In this document: piece after piece, positions 1 to 11,169 of the stretch
Numbering within the stretch: position 1 is the first letter of the stretch
How the letters are laid out: each line of letters opens with the position of its first letter
Assembly (NCBI RefSeq): GCF_009905375.1
Contig: NW_027417508.1
Coordinates: 62,001 to 126,000 of the forward strand
Reading direction: 5' to 3'
DNA length: 64,000 nucleotides
Source: Apium graveolens
Lineage: Eukaryota > Streptophyta > Magnoliopsida > Apiales > Apiaceae
The notes under the pieces: generated by a model
The model's database searches: none
Told to the model about the DNA's origin: nothing
What the model saw: the letters and a program-made list of their open reading frames with translations, nothing else
Made by a program: the position numbers and the translations under genes

Positions 1-1
1 T

Positions 2-2581
2 AAATTAATCAAAGATTCTGTGAAAATTTTGAGGAGTGATAATGGCACTGAATTCAAGAATCTGATAATGGAAGAGTTCTGCAAAAATCATGGAATAAAG
101 CAGGAATTTTCTGCTCCTGGAACTCCACAGCAAAATGGAGTTGTTGAAAGGAAGAATAGAACTCTCATTGAAGCTGCACGAACAATGCTTGAAGAAGCAA
201 AGCTTCCAACCTATTTCTGGGCTGAAGCTGTGCAGACTGCTTGTTTTACTCAAAATGCAACACTCATTAACAAGCATGGAAAAACACCATATGAGATGGT
301 GAAGAACAAGAAGCCAAATCTGAAATACTTTCATGTATTTGGATGTAAGTGTTTTGTTCTCAAGACTCATCCTGAACAGCTATCCAAGTTTGATCTAAAA
401 GCTGATGAGGGAATCTTTGTTGGATATCCACTTTCCACAAAAGCCTTCAGAGTCTATAATTTGAGAACAAAAGTGGTCATGGAATCTATCAATGTCTCTT
501 TTGATGACAAGAAGATCACTGGACTTGAAGATTGCATTGATCATGATCAGCTGAGATTTGAAAATGAAGATTCATATTCTGATACCTTAAGTCCTGACAG
601 TCTAAGTCCTGATACTGTAAACTCTAATGGATTAAATTCTGATGTTATTGAAACTGTGGTGACTACGTCAAAGGAAGATGCACCAATGCAGGGGGAGCAT
701 ACTCAAGATATTATCATATCTCAAGAAGCATCAGAACATACATCTGGCTCTTCAAGTTCTGATTCGTCAAGTTCTGATAAGCCAAGTACTGACAGTGCTG
801 AAAATCTAAATGCTGAAGGATCCAACTCAGAGAGCATAGTTTCAGGGGGAGCATCAGAAAATGAAAACGAAGACAACATGAATCATGGGGGAGCATCCAG
901 TTCTAGAGAAAACCTTTCATCTTCAAGGAAGTGGACAAAATCACATACACCTGATTTGATAATTGGAAATCCTGATGCAGGTGTCAGAACTAGAACAGGT
1001 ACTTCGAATGAATGTCTTTACAATTCTTTTCTCTCTCAGTCTGAGCCAAAGAAAGTGGAAGAAGCTCTTCAAGATGCTGATTGGGTGCAAGCAATGCAGG
1101 AAGAGTTGAATGAATTTGAAAGAAACAAAGTCTGGACCTTAGTGCCAAGACCTAAGAATAGATATGTTGTTGGTACAAAATGGGTATTCAGAAACAAAAC
1201 TGACAGTGATGGCATAATTGTAAGGAACAAGGCAAGGCTGGTTGCAAAAGGATATTCTCAACAGGAGGGAATTGACTATGATGAAACATTTGCGCCAGTT
1301 GCTAGGTTAGAAGCCATAAGGATATTCATGGCTTATGCTGCTCACAAAAAGTTTACTGTCTTTCAAATGGATGTGAAAAGTGCTTTTCTCAATGGAGAAT
1401 TGGAGGAGGAAGTATATGTTGAACAACCTCCAGGCTTTGTAGATTCCAAACATTCAGATTATGTCTACAGGCTTGATAAAGCACTTTATGGACTTAAGCA
1501 AGCTCCTAGAGCATGGTATGAGACTTTAGCTCAGTTTCTTCTGGAAAGTGGATTCAACAGAGGAACTATTGACAAAACACTGTTCTATCTCAACCATGGC
1601 AAGGACTTACTTTTGGTCCAGATTTATGTTGATGATATCATTTTTGGGTCTCCAAATGACAAACTTTGCAAAAAGTTTGCCAAACTAATGCAGTCAAGAT
1701 ATCAGATGAGTATGATGGGAGAACTTAGTTATTTTCTGGGCCTTCAAGTCAAGCAGAGTGAAGAAGGCACTTTTATTTGTCAATCTAAGTACACCAGAAA
1801 CTTGCTGAAGAAATTTGGAATGCAGGATTGTTCAAGTGCATCCACTCCCATGGCCACTGCAATAAAACTGGATAAGGATACTGGTAAATCAGTAGATATT
1901 ACTGATTACAGAGGTATGATTGGCTCACTTCTTTATCTAACTGCTAGTAGACCAGATATCATGTTTGCTACCTGTCTTTGTGCAAGATTTCAAGCAGACC
2001 CAAGAGAACCTCACTTAACAGCTGTAAAGAGAATCTTTAAGTATCTTAAAGGAACAGCTGATCTAGGATTATGGTATCCTAGAGAATCAGATTTCAAATT
2101 AATAGGTTACTCAGATGCAGATTTTGCAGGTTGCAAAATTGACAGGAAAAGCACAAGTGGAAGCTGCCAATTTCTTGGAGGCAGATTGGTTTCTTGGTAT
2201 AGCAAGAAACAAAAGTCAATTTCCACATCAACTGCAGAAGCAGGGTATATTGCTGCAGGAAGCTGCTGTGCACAGATTCTTTGGATGAAGAATCAGTTAC
2301 TGGATTATGGGTTAACATATTTCAAAATCCCTATTTACTGTGATAATCAAAGTGCTATTGCTATGACAGGTAATCCAGTTCAACACTCTATGACAAAGCA
2401 CATCAGCATCAGGTACCATTTCATCAGGGAACATGTGGATGAAGGTACAGTGGAATTGCATTTTGTTCCCACAGATCAACAAGTAGCAGATATCTTTACA
2501 AAACCACTGTGTGAAGCTACCTTTACAAGATTGGTAAATGAACTTGGAATGATTTCAGGTTCTTTCTCTAAATCTGCTTAA
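2..2581 (+). CDS. pol: Copia pol, partial: integrase, reverse transcriptase, RNase H (A1)
   Basis: The frame is open from base 2 to the TAA at 2579-2581, about 860 codons without interruption, entering in the middle of the integrase. Counting from base 20, the integrase core shows SDNGTEF near residue 6 and [10 protein letters not shown] near residue 40. A serine- and aspartate-rich linker (about 195-300) follows. The reverse transcriptase opens with [10 protein letters not shown] and has the copia catalytic box YVDDIIFGS at about 536. RNase H shows YSDADFAG at about 697, a TAEAGY box at about 740, CDNQSA, and a C-terminal ADIFTKPL. The usual TAEAEY is TAEAGY here, a Glu-to-Gly change at residue 742. 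No frameshift or stop is visible, so this is the best-preserved pol in the window. Confidence 0.93.
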   Translation, partial: KLIKDSVKILRSDNGTEFKNLIMEEFCKNHGIKQEFSAPGTPQQNGVVERKNRTLIEAARTMLEEAKLPTYFWAEAVQTACFTQNATLINKHGKTPYEMVKNKKPNLKYFHVFGCKCFVLKTHPEQLSKFDLKADEGIFVGYPLSTKAFRVYNLRTKVVMESINVSFDDKKITGLEDCIDHDQLRFENEDSYSDTLSPDSLSPDTVNSNGLNSDVIETVVTTSKEDAPMQGEHTQDIIISQEASEHTSGSSSSDSSSSDKPSTDSAENLNAEGSNSESIVSGGASENENEDNMNHGGASSSRENLSSSRKWTKSHTPDLIIGNPDAGVRTRTGTSNECLYNSFLSQSEPKKVEEALQDADWVQAMQEELNEFERNKVWTLVPRPKNRYVVGTKWVFRNKTDSDGIIVRNKARLVAKGYSQQEGIDYDETFAPVARLEAIRIFMAYAAHKKFTVFQMDVKSAFLNGELEEEVYVEQPPGFVDSKHSDYVYRLDKALYGLKQAPRAWYETLAQFLLESGFNRGTIDKTLFYLNHGKDLLLVQIYVDDIIFGSPNDKLCKKFAKLMQSRYQMSMMGELSYFLGLQVKQSEEGTFICQSKYTRNLLKKFGMQDCSSASTPMATAIKLDKDTGKSVDITDYRGMIGSLLYLTASRPDIMFATCLCARFQADPREPHLTAVKRIFKYLKGTADLGLWYPRESDFKLIGYSDADFAGCKIDRKSTSGSCQFLGGRLVSWYSKKQKSISTSTAEAGYIAAGSCCAQILWMKNQLLDYGLTYFKIPIYCDNQSAIAMTGNPVQHSMTKHISIRYHFIREHVDEGTVELHFVPTDQQVADIFTKPLCEATFTRLVNELGMISGSFSKSA

Positions 2582-4150
2582 ACTTGTTCTATGTTATCAG
2601 ACTTTATGATCAGTATTTACAGAATTAATCTCTTTGTGTATTCTGTGCTTAATTGATAAATGTCTTTAAGTACTGACTGTTGTCTGATATATATCTCTTA
2701 ACTCTAATAAGTGATTTGTCTGTTTAAGTAATTGTTCAATCCTATGAGGATAATTGTGCTAGATACTGACCTACTAGTCTTCAATGAACAAATGATCCCA
2801 TAAAAGAAGTAATTATTTCTGTGGAAATCTTATGACACAAGCAAATTCTGATACTTGAGCTTAGTTTAGTTTACTTTATTCATCTTATTACTAAGTCCCA
2901 AATTAGAATAATGCTACTCATCTGTTTAAGTTCTGATTCTAGTAAAACTGCTGAATGTACTAAGTGCTGATAAACCTCACTTATCAAAAGAAGAAGAAAA
3001 AGAATCAAAGAATAATATCAGGTACTCCTTTGAGATCTAGAGTAAAAATGTGAATGGGACGACCTAAGTGCATAGCTGGTATTAAGTAAATATGCATTAG
3101 AAAAGCAAAATATTTTCTTGGTGACTTTTCACACTCTATGATTACTGGAGAAATACTCTGATAATAGCATAAATTCTGATAAGCAGTCGTAACTCACTTA
3201 CACTGAGAAGCCACTGTAAAATAGAATTTAAAAAGATGCATAAAATTAGCACAAAAACAGTTGAGGTGGACTCATGCATGAACTCATTTATCAGTAGGTT
3301 TCAGGATAATGACAGCTCTTTAGCAAAATTTTAATTATGACTTATTTCTAAGATGTACTGAAGTAAATCAGACTTTACTCTTTATTAGTTGTTTAGCTTA
3401 ATGCACACACAAATCACTCCATATGAATGATGAAATTTTTGTGGTGGTCTATGTTCTTTTAGACAAACAGTCACTGTGTCACCTTGCACAAATTCTGAGG
3501 ACACGTTCTAGTTATATGTTCTGATGATTAAGTTCTGAAGACTATAACTCAGAACTTGTATGAAAACTTACTAAGATAGATATTCCTTGTTCGAGTTAAG
3601 ACATTATGTTTAGATGACTGTTAAGTTCTGGTATAGGTCTAAGTTCTGATTTTTCAGTCTAACCCTTTACTTGACTTCTCTGTGAGTAAAATTTGGTAAC
3701 AGTCTCAGATTAATTTAGTATATGTTGAAGTGGAAGATTAATAGTCTATGGTTAGGACTAATGGCACTCGTCCTTGAACAGTTCACTCTTGTTACATGTG
3801 CACATTCCTTTTCAAATGACTGTTATTCTTTTTCAAGTCTAGGGAGACGAGGTAGACTTTACTCTATCTGTCAGCATTAAATATCTTCGCGTCTCCTGGC
3901 AACTTTTTGCCTTCTCTATGTATAACAGGTGTCAAGGTATTTACCACTACTTTTAAATGCATGTCTGCCATGTGTCCTCAACGGTTACTTTTTGTGTATA
4001 AGTAAAAGAGAGCAAAGATTGTCAAATCTTTTATTTACCTTTATATTTTATCTCTCTCTTTACTTTTCAACTCTCTCATCTACTGACGATTTTCTTTTAA
4101 GAGGCATTTTCTCAAACACATTACAGGTTACCGATTTCTTTCCAAACATA
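2582..4150 (+). other. Non-coding spacer between pol and env-like ORF (A1)
   Basis: About 1.6 kb without a credible ORF, AT-rich, with many copies of AAGTTCTGAT and its complement. It aligns with A2 49029-51433 but lacks A2's small-gene segment. The last 155 bases look like a promoter and leader: a TATA-like GTATAAGTA at 3996-4004, a pyrimidine-rich stretch, then a splice-acceptor-like ACATTACAG just upstream of the ATG at 4151. A2 has the same layout. Confidence 0.6.
3996..4004 (+). promoter_or_regulatory. Possible internal TATA box for the env-like gene (A1)
   Basis: GTATAAGTA, 155 bp upstream of the env-like ATG, followed by a C/T-rich leader. The same nonamer is in A2 at 51268-51276, 166 bp from its ATG. 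A promoter function is inference; the conservation is seen directly. Confidence 0.4.
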
Positions 4151-7100
4151 ATGGCACCCAAGGACATTCTCTTTGATGGAGCAAAGTTTGTTCCTAATAA
4201 CTTCTCTGCGATACTAAACACTACAGAGGCACCCTCTGAACTTCATTTCATTCAGGACTTTCTCACTAGTTCTGATATTGGGTTTGCTCTAACTGAGCCT
4301 ACATCCATTTCTGGAGTTCAAGTACTGGAGTTTTGGAGGAGTGGAGTATATGACAATGGTGGTGCTCAAGGGTCCCCAAGTATAATATTTTCATCAGGGG
4401 AAGATGAGTATGTTGTGACTTTGTCTACAGTTAGACAGGCATTACAGCTACCTGAGGACTGTGTTTATTCTACTGTTGATGACTCAGTTCTTCAAAACAT
4501 GATGGTTAGTCTGGGATATGAAGGAACATTGACCAAGCTTGGACAGTTGAAGAGATCTTTCATAAGGAGGAAATGAAGTTTCTTCTTTGATTGCATTACC
4601 AAAGCTTTCGCCAACAAATGTTCAAATTTTGATGCAATTCCCATATTCAGCCAACAAATCGGGTATGCACTTCTAAATCACACTGATTTTGATTATGCAC
4701 GAGCAGTCTTAGGTTTTATTGGGGATAGGATGACAGAAGATCGCAATACTGTATATTTTGCAAGATTTTGTCAGCTTATTTATAGTTTTTGTTGTAATCA
4801 GCCCCAAAATTTTGGTGATCTAATTCCATCTTTCAGAATAGCTAAGAGAGCTTTTACTGATGTATTATCTTCTGATAATAAAAAGGCTGTGTTAAGACCC
4901 CTCTTAATACCTTTATTTGTCAAACAAGCCTTAATCACCTATGATCCTGTTAAGTACACTGCACTTTATCCTGATGTTCAAACATCAGAACCTGGTTCAT
5001 CAGCACCTACCACCTCTACTCAGCCACCTCAAACCTCTCAACCATCTCTCAGAACATATCTCAAGTCCTATGTGAAGCCTACATCTTCTAAGTCAAAGAG
5101 AACAAAGACTGTTTCTCAAACACCTCAGAAGAAGAGGAGGATTACTTTGAGAGATGAATCAGATTCTGAGGAACAGATTCTTTCTTCAGAACCTGTGGTA
5201 AATGAAGCTGAGAAAACAACTTCTCAGAAGGATTCTGATATTGGGGGTTCTAAGCTTCTCAAAAGGCTTAGACGAATGACTGTTCCTGAAACTCCAAAAG
5301 AATCCAAATCAAACAAGAAATACAAGAAACAGAGGGCACAAAGGCCAGTTTCAGATGATGAGGAGGAAGCAGCTAAGGAAGGGGATCAGGAATCTCTGAT
5401 CTCACAAGAAAAAGAATTTGATCCAGTTACTTCTTCTCCATCCACTCCATCTCAGGAAACTGTATCTGACAAGGCTAATTTCCCATCTGTGTCTCTTGGT
5501 AATCAAGGCACAAGTGCTGATAATGCTGATCAACACTTAGTTATGCCTGGAGTAATTCTCTTAGAAGCTCCAACAGCAACAAATCTTTTGCCAACACCTG
5601 TTCCTGATGCTATTCAAACTCCGGAATTATCTAAGTCACCTTCTCTGCATCTAGACACTGATGATCAGACTTTAGGTGAGCATCAGGATATGGCTGTTGA
5701 TCAGAACTTAGCATCAGCTCAGCAACTAGAGGATGCTGAAGCCTCCATTGCTACTCACACTGCTATTATATCAGATGATACTGATTCTATAAGTTCTGAT
5801 GCTGCACATGCTGGAGATACTGGTGATGCTGCTCCAACTGCAGATACTGATGCAGCAGGTCCTTCAGGACATATTCCTCTTTTTAAGTCTGAACTAGTAA
5901 AGAAGTTGTTACAGAGGAACCAACAGTGCCTTGGAGTGAAACTCCTGCAGGTCAGGAGTGGACTAAGGAATGGAACTCAGTTTCATGTATTCCATCTGCG
6001 TTACATCTTACTGAGCACTTGACTAAAGCTGATGAAATGTTAAATTCTGATGATTTCAAAACCCAGCTTCGTGTCACTGCATTGAGTACTAAACATCTAC
6101 AAGGTCTTCATTCAACCACTCATGCAGAAATACACAAGATTCAGGAGAACCTTATCAAGCAGGAACAAGTTTGGAAACTTGATAAGAAAAAGTTCTTTCA
6201 ACCTTCTATTGACAGGATTGCTTATATTGAGAAGACTCAAGATCGTCAACAAGCACAGATTGATCAAATTCTGCAAAATCAAGCTTCTCAGCAATCACAA
6301 TTGACTGAAATCCAATCTTCAGTGGAATTGCTTATCTATCTTCTACTTCCTGCTGATGCCAAAAAGGGGGAGAAAGTAATTAAGTCCAAATGCAAGGATG
6401 ACAAGACACTGCAAGGAAAGGATGATAAAAAAGATGACCAAGGAAACTCTGGAATGGGTGGAGGTCATAGTCAAGGTAAAAGATTCTCATCAAGAAATGC
6501 TGAAATTGCAAGTCACAGGATAAGTTCTGATACTGGGAAGAGAATAAGTTTTGATACTGGTAAAAGAATAAATTCTGATGAACTTCTAGATCTTGATGAA
6601 GAAATGTCAAGACAGTTATTTCTTCAAGAAAATCCAGGAATGGACTTGGAAAGTTTAAAGGAAGAAGAAGCTAGACTTAAATCAAAGAAAGCCACATCTA
6701 AATCTGAAGCTTCTGGTAAAAAGTCACTTCCAAAACTTAAAGGCATTGTGATTAAAGAAAAGGCACAAACTGAAGCAACATTTGCTAAATCACAACCAAA
6801 GATAGATCCAAGATCCAAGGGTAAAGAAAAGGTTGGTGAACCTGTTAAAGTTTATGTACCTCCTGAAGATGAAGAAATTACTGATGACAAAGATAATCTT
6901 GCTCTGACTTCAAGAAAAGTTCTTAAAACAACCTCTGACATGGCTCAAGTTGTTCAGAGTCAAGAAATTGTAAGTTCTGATATTCAAAAGAAGCAAGTAA
7001 CCTCTGACACAGCTCAAGTTAACTTGATATCAGAAGGAAGATCAAAAACACTCCTACCAGGATTCACTAAGGCAAAACAAACTCAATCTTTGAAGACTAC

Positions 7101-7818
7101 TGCAAGTCGTTTTGAAGCTAGAGTAGTTACTGGAAAGGAAGCAAGAGATAAAACTGGATTGGGAAGTGCTGATGAAAGAAGAGTACACAACACTACCAAT
7201 GATCCAACTTCCTTGAGTGAACCAGGTATTGGAGCAACTCCTGAAAGATTGAATCAACTGGAATCTGTACAAATGGTTTACCATACCTACTTGAAGGAAC
7301 ACATCTTGTTGTATTTCATGACAGATGGTAGGGTATATCATATAAGACAAAATGCCATTCCATTGAAGTATTTTGAAGAATTGGAGCATGTATTATTCTT
7401 ACTTCAAGTGGATGACAGATTGACAGGGACTGCTGCAAACTATTTGAAAGAACAGATTCAGAGACAGAAAAGACTTTATTCTGTTAAGTCTGACAGCATA
7501 TATGTTCCAAAGTACAGAAATCACAATGGTGATATTGTTGATATGAAGCCTAATACTGCACAGATCAGAACATATCTTGGTATTAAGGGGCTTGAGTTTA
7601 ATCTAGAGTCTGACAAAGCCTATGTCATAAGACTAGATCAGGAGTTGAGAAAAGCAAAGATTAATGATCTCAGAGCCGCAATATTTCAAACTGGTGAAGA
7701 TACTGCGGAGCTTAAAGATGTCAAACGGAGAATGATTGATGAACTCAGATATGCTGAGAAATGTTTGTTGAAGAATTATCTCAGAACAACTCCTGACATC
7801 AGAGAGATCAGAAAATGA
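4151..7818 (+). pseudogene. Env-position ORF of copia A1, broken
   Basis: This would be one protein of about 1,220 residues. It is broken by a TGA at 4574-4576, where A2 has a Trp codon, and by a one-base deletion near 5905. The start is ATG 4151, matched by A2 and followed by MAPKD. The N-terminal 250 residues form a conserved globular region (GAKFVPNN, FWRSG, ITKAF, IGDRMTEDR) resembling plant proteins annotated as 'putative plant transposon protein'. A long Ser/Lys/Glu-rich part follows, then a coiled-coil-like stretch near 6130-6340 ending in the motif DAKKGEKVIKSKCK. A conserved C-terminal domain covers about 7270-7818. I see no signal peptide or membrane helix, so 'env' describes position only. 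A structural or accessory role is possible; function unknown. Confidence 0.8.
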
Positions 7819-8010
7819 TGAAGCCAAGTCGAAGATCTACAACTGCTTAAATTCTGATGTGTATACAGACTAAAGTTGTTATCAGAAGTTGAATTGGTAA
7901 AAGCTTTAAGGACTGTAAGTTGTAGTTATCTTGTCTAATTCTCATGCATTTGTACTTAATGTTTTTGACATCATCAAATATCTGTTAAACTTGTATATTT
8001 TGCTAATTTA
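7819..8010 (+). other. Non-coding tail before the 3' LTR (A1)
   Basis: About 190 bp between the env-like stop and the polypurine tract, nearly identical to A2 55144-55337. No ORF or other structure seen. Confidence 0.6.
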
Positions 8011-8025
8011 CAAGTTGGGGGAGAT
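8011..8025 (+). other. Polypurine tract of A1
   Basis: AGTTGGGGGAGAT directly before the LTR TG. This is the expected second-strand primer site, and the same sequence precedes the A2 3' LTR. Confidence 0.8.
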
Positions 8026-8638
8026 TGTTAGATATATTTGATAATGTCATGGCTAATATGTTTTATGTTTAGATTTCAGATCTTATTTGAACAGGACAAA
8101 TCAGTACTTAACTGATCAGTACTTATACTGGACGTCAGGACTTAAGGGATATCAATACTTATATTATCAGGAGATAAGCATCAGGAGATAGATATCAGAA
8201 CTTAAGTGCTGAAGGACGATCAGATAAGGACAGTAGCTGATTAAAGTTAAGAAGATCAAGATAAACATAAGAAGAGATATGCATGAAGAAGGAATTCCGT
8301 AAAGAATGGAATACTTGGAAGAAAAGATATCTGATTGATATATATTAGGAAGCAGAATTATATTCCATATCAATTAGCGATTATCTTGTAACTGTGTAAT
8401 ATATAAACACAGACATAGGGTTTACACTATAAGTGTTATCATTATCGAGAATATTATTTACTGTAACCCTAGCAGCTCTCGTGATATTTTGTTCATCACT
8501 GAGAGATAACAGTTCCAGATTGTAACAGAGTTTATTGTTTCAATAAAGTTTGTTTTCTGTTACATAAGTTCTTGAAGTTTGATTTGATTGTAATAAACAC
8601 TGTATTCACCCCCTCTACAGTGAAAGTGTGACCTAACA
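8026..8638 (+). repeat. 3' LTR of copia A1
   Basis: A 613-bp LTR beginning TGTTAGATAT and ending GACCTAACA, with TG...CA ends and a short TGTTAG/CTAACA inverted terminus. It matches both A2 LTRs. A TATATAAA box lies at 8400-8407. Several TCAGNACTTA motifs are clustered in its first 200 bp. Confidence 0.95.
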
Positions 8639-8879
8639 GATTATATGATTATGTGATTGTTTGCTATGTGTAAAGTGTATAAAAGTGTAACCTATTATGT
8701 GTTACGTGTAATGTTAGTATATAAGATAAGCGGATATCGCGATTTGGGGTAGAAAGTTAAACATTCTGAGAAACGTCGGGAATCAATCAAGTTTCTAATT
8801 AGGGTTTTGATTTGAATTGTAGATTTGGAAAGGGGAGGCGTTCATGCTAGAAAAGGGAAAGAAGTCTTAGGTGGCATTA
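8639..8879 (+). mobile_element. Gypsy-type LTR fragment I, left piece
   Basis: Non-coding sequence between the A1 LTR and LTR-like unit J. It contains leader-like text (CTAATTAGGGTTTTG) typical of large gypsy LTRs. I read it as the same LTR that resumes at 9599, with A1 inserted on its left and J inside it. The start of I would lie off window. This assignment rests on resemblance and context. Confidence 0.4.
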
Positions 8880-9598
8880 TGTCACGCCCCGACAAAATTC
8901 AACCTCTTTAAGCGCAAAAGATTCTAGAGGAGACTGGAATGGTCCGGATGACTCTAGAATGTAGCGGAATATTATGGAAGTCTTTGGAGGGCACTTGGAG
9001 TTCGAAGAAGATCAAGAAGATGGAGGAGCTTGGTGGAGCTTGGTGGAACCTTCCGGAACCTTCAAGGCTTGGGAGCTTTCTAGAGATTTCCTAGGAATAC
9101 TTATATATATTATAGATAGGTAGGTTCTAGAATAATCATGTATAGATACTTAGAGGAATAATCTAGAAGCATGTGGGATGTACATGTTCTAGAATTCTCT
9201 CCAAGTGGTGGAGGAGCCTATAAATAGGTGAGACCTCTCATTTGGAGAGACATAGAGGGAAATAGAAGTGATTGTGAGAATTGAGAGCAAAGTGAGAGCA
9301 TTCAAGTACGAGGCAAGAAGGCTTGTCTAGTGAGGGTGAGTGCAAAACTTTGTAATACTAGCAAGGGGCTAGTGTGTGGATCCAGGGGATCCAAGTTTGT
9401 AATATTTAGTTACTAATAAAGAAAGGGTCTTTGTTAGTAAAGTTGTGTGTGTCTACTCTTACATTTCACTTATATCCGCTGCATAAGTGTTAGGGAGACA
9501 CTTGGGGAAGGCTGATCTAGTAGTTCGTTAGGAGGGCGACAAGCGCTAGACGCCGGCACGGTTGGACTTAGAAGGGGTCGAACTCTAAGGCCGTGACA
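8880..9598 (+). mobile_element. Probable solo LTR J (719 bp)
   Basis: It begins TGTCACGCCC and ends GGCCGTGACA, an 8 of 10 inverted match with TG...CA ends. It holds a TATAAATA box at 9219-9226, an AATAAAG polyadenylation-like signal near 9415, and no ORF, all as expected for one LTR. The flanking five bases (CATTA and AGTAG) do not match. An alternative reading is a longer unit 8880-11167 flanked on both sides by CATTA. Confidence 0.5.
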
Positions 9599-11169
9599 AG
9601 TAGCTCAGGTTCCGTAAAATAGGAAAGCTTTTTGAGGTAAGTAACTCTGCCTTCTATTATGAATTGATTCTAAAGAGATTATTATTGATGCCACACACTG
9701 ATAGAGTAAAGAATCTTCGTAAAACTTATTATTGATCCTTTTGATAACCCTGTTATTGTTCCTTGTGATAAACTCGTTATTGATCATTGTGATAAACCCT
9801 AATAGTAACCCCTTAATCCAAGTACTTATACCCTATTCTCGTATTTTGTTAACTTGTGATCCTTTGACCCTAAGAGAGTCTTAATGAACCTTTCATATGT
9901 TATATCTTGTTAACCTAGATTCCTTTGATAATCCCTTGTGCCTTGTTTATGCGTCGTTCTTTGGAACTATCCTGATCACGACCTTGGTATACACTGTTTC
10001 ATATTTAATCAATATCCTTAAACTTACGACCCCTGTTTACTTTCAATTTGTTCACTTTCCTTGAATTCTTGAATTGAACTTAAGAATGACTTTCGACTTA
10101 ATTGAGTCCAAGCGATTTCACATATCGGTAAAGTTAAAATGAATTTAGCCAAACTTCCTTGTATTCCAACATAAATATTTTCCAACTGAATTCCTAAAGG
10201 ATTGGATAGATACGTAAGAGGCTAGCGGGACTAGTCCAGTCACGTAAGAGGCTAGCGGGGCTAGTCCAATATAAGGCTAAAATAATGTCATATGTACCTT
10301 AATGACCAGATGGAGGCCAGTACGGGCTGATCACCCGTATTATACTAAAAGATGGATATTCCAATCAAGGGTTCTTTATTATTAAATAATGAAAGTAAAT
10401 GTTTATAAATGTTGCAACAAGACACTTTTCTTTTGCTTTGAAGTTGAATAGTTTGAATTGAATCTTCTTTAAAGTCTCGAGAATCTTGTTTGAGAACCCT
10501 GTCACAATACTTTTATATTGATGCTCATAGCTTAAAATGATATATCTCTCAAAGTGTGAAACACTCTCTCTGAGAACCCTGTCGATTGAACTTGAGAACC
10601 ATTGGCTATTCGAACTTAAATTTTAAAAGCTTTGAAACTATCCTTTGGAACCCTATTCTAGAAATTGATAGAGTGTTGCCACCTAGTTTTTATTTTGAGA
10701 TAGAATACCTCAGATGACGTTGATAATGTTATTATTTAGAACTGCTTTTATAGTTACTTGCTGAGCTTTTTTGCTCATTTATTTGCTTTGATCTAACAAT
10801 GGCAGTTAAGCAAGAAGATGGCCAGACTTAGGCGCACCGCTCGCAAGAACGTTCCTGGCGATTCCTATCGTGTTGTGGGATTCTAGATGCCAGATAAGGT
10901 AGATGTTGTGTGAGCAAGCGACAATAGGATGATGGATAATGTATTTGCTGAATCAGATACTTTTGGGTTATCTGTCGATTCCAAGTCGGAATCAGATAAT
11001 TTGGTTTTGGTTATATTTTTGGTTGTAATAATATTATTCTGGTTGGTAGTTGTAATCTTGTCTCATACTTTATCCTGTTAGATTCGGGGTTTATTATACT
11101 TCTGCTATTATATTAGTATTAATGGTATTGTGGGTCCTCATTCCTAACCCTGAGTTTGAGTGCGTCACA
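9599..11169 (+). mobile_element. Gypsy-type LTR I, right piece with 3' terminus
   Basis: AT-rich, non-coding. It holds a short tandem repeat (GTAAGAGGCTAGCGGG twice, about 10214-10262) and ends at 11169 with CCTGAGTTTGAGTGCGTCACA-like sequence. This end parallels the termini of H, F and E, where CCCCGGATTTG is followed by GGGTGTTACA, so it is probably the end of a related gypsy LTR. Copia G sequence begins directly after it. Confidence 0.5.

Larger units (their letters stand above)
1..8638 (+). mobile_element. Copia element A1 (Sirevirus-type), 5' part off window
   Basis: The 3' three quarters of a Ty1/copia retrotransposon, in the order integrase, reverse transcriptase, RNase H, long non-coding spacer, env-position ORF, polypurine tract and 3' LTR. 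It is the same family as A2 at 42658-55965, with closely similar DNA throughout pol, the env-like ORF and the LTR. A1 lacks about 850 bp between pol and the env-like gene that A2 has. Its 5' LTR, gag and protease lie left of the window, so its target-site duplication cannot be checked. The base after its LTR begins the sequence GATTA, which should also precede the missing 5' LTR. Confidence 0.93.
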
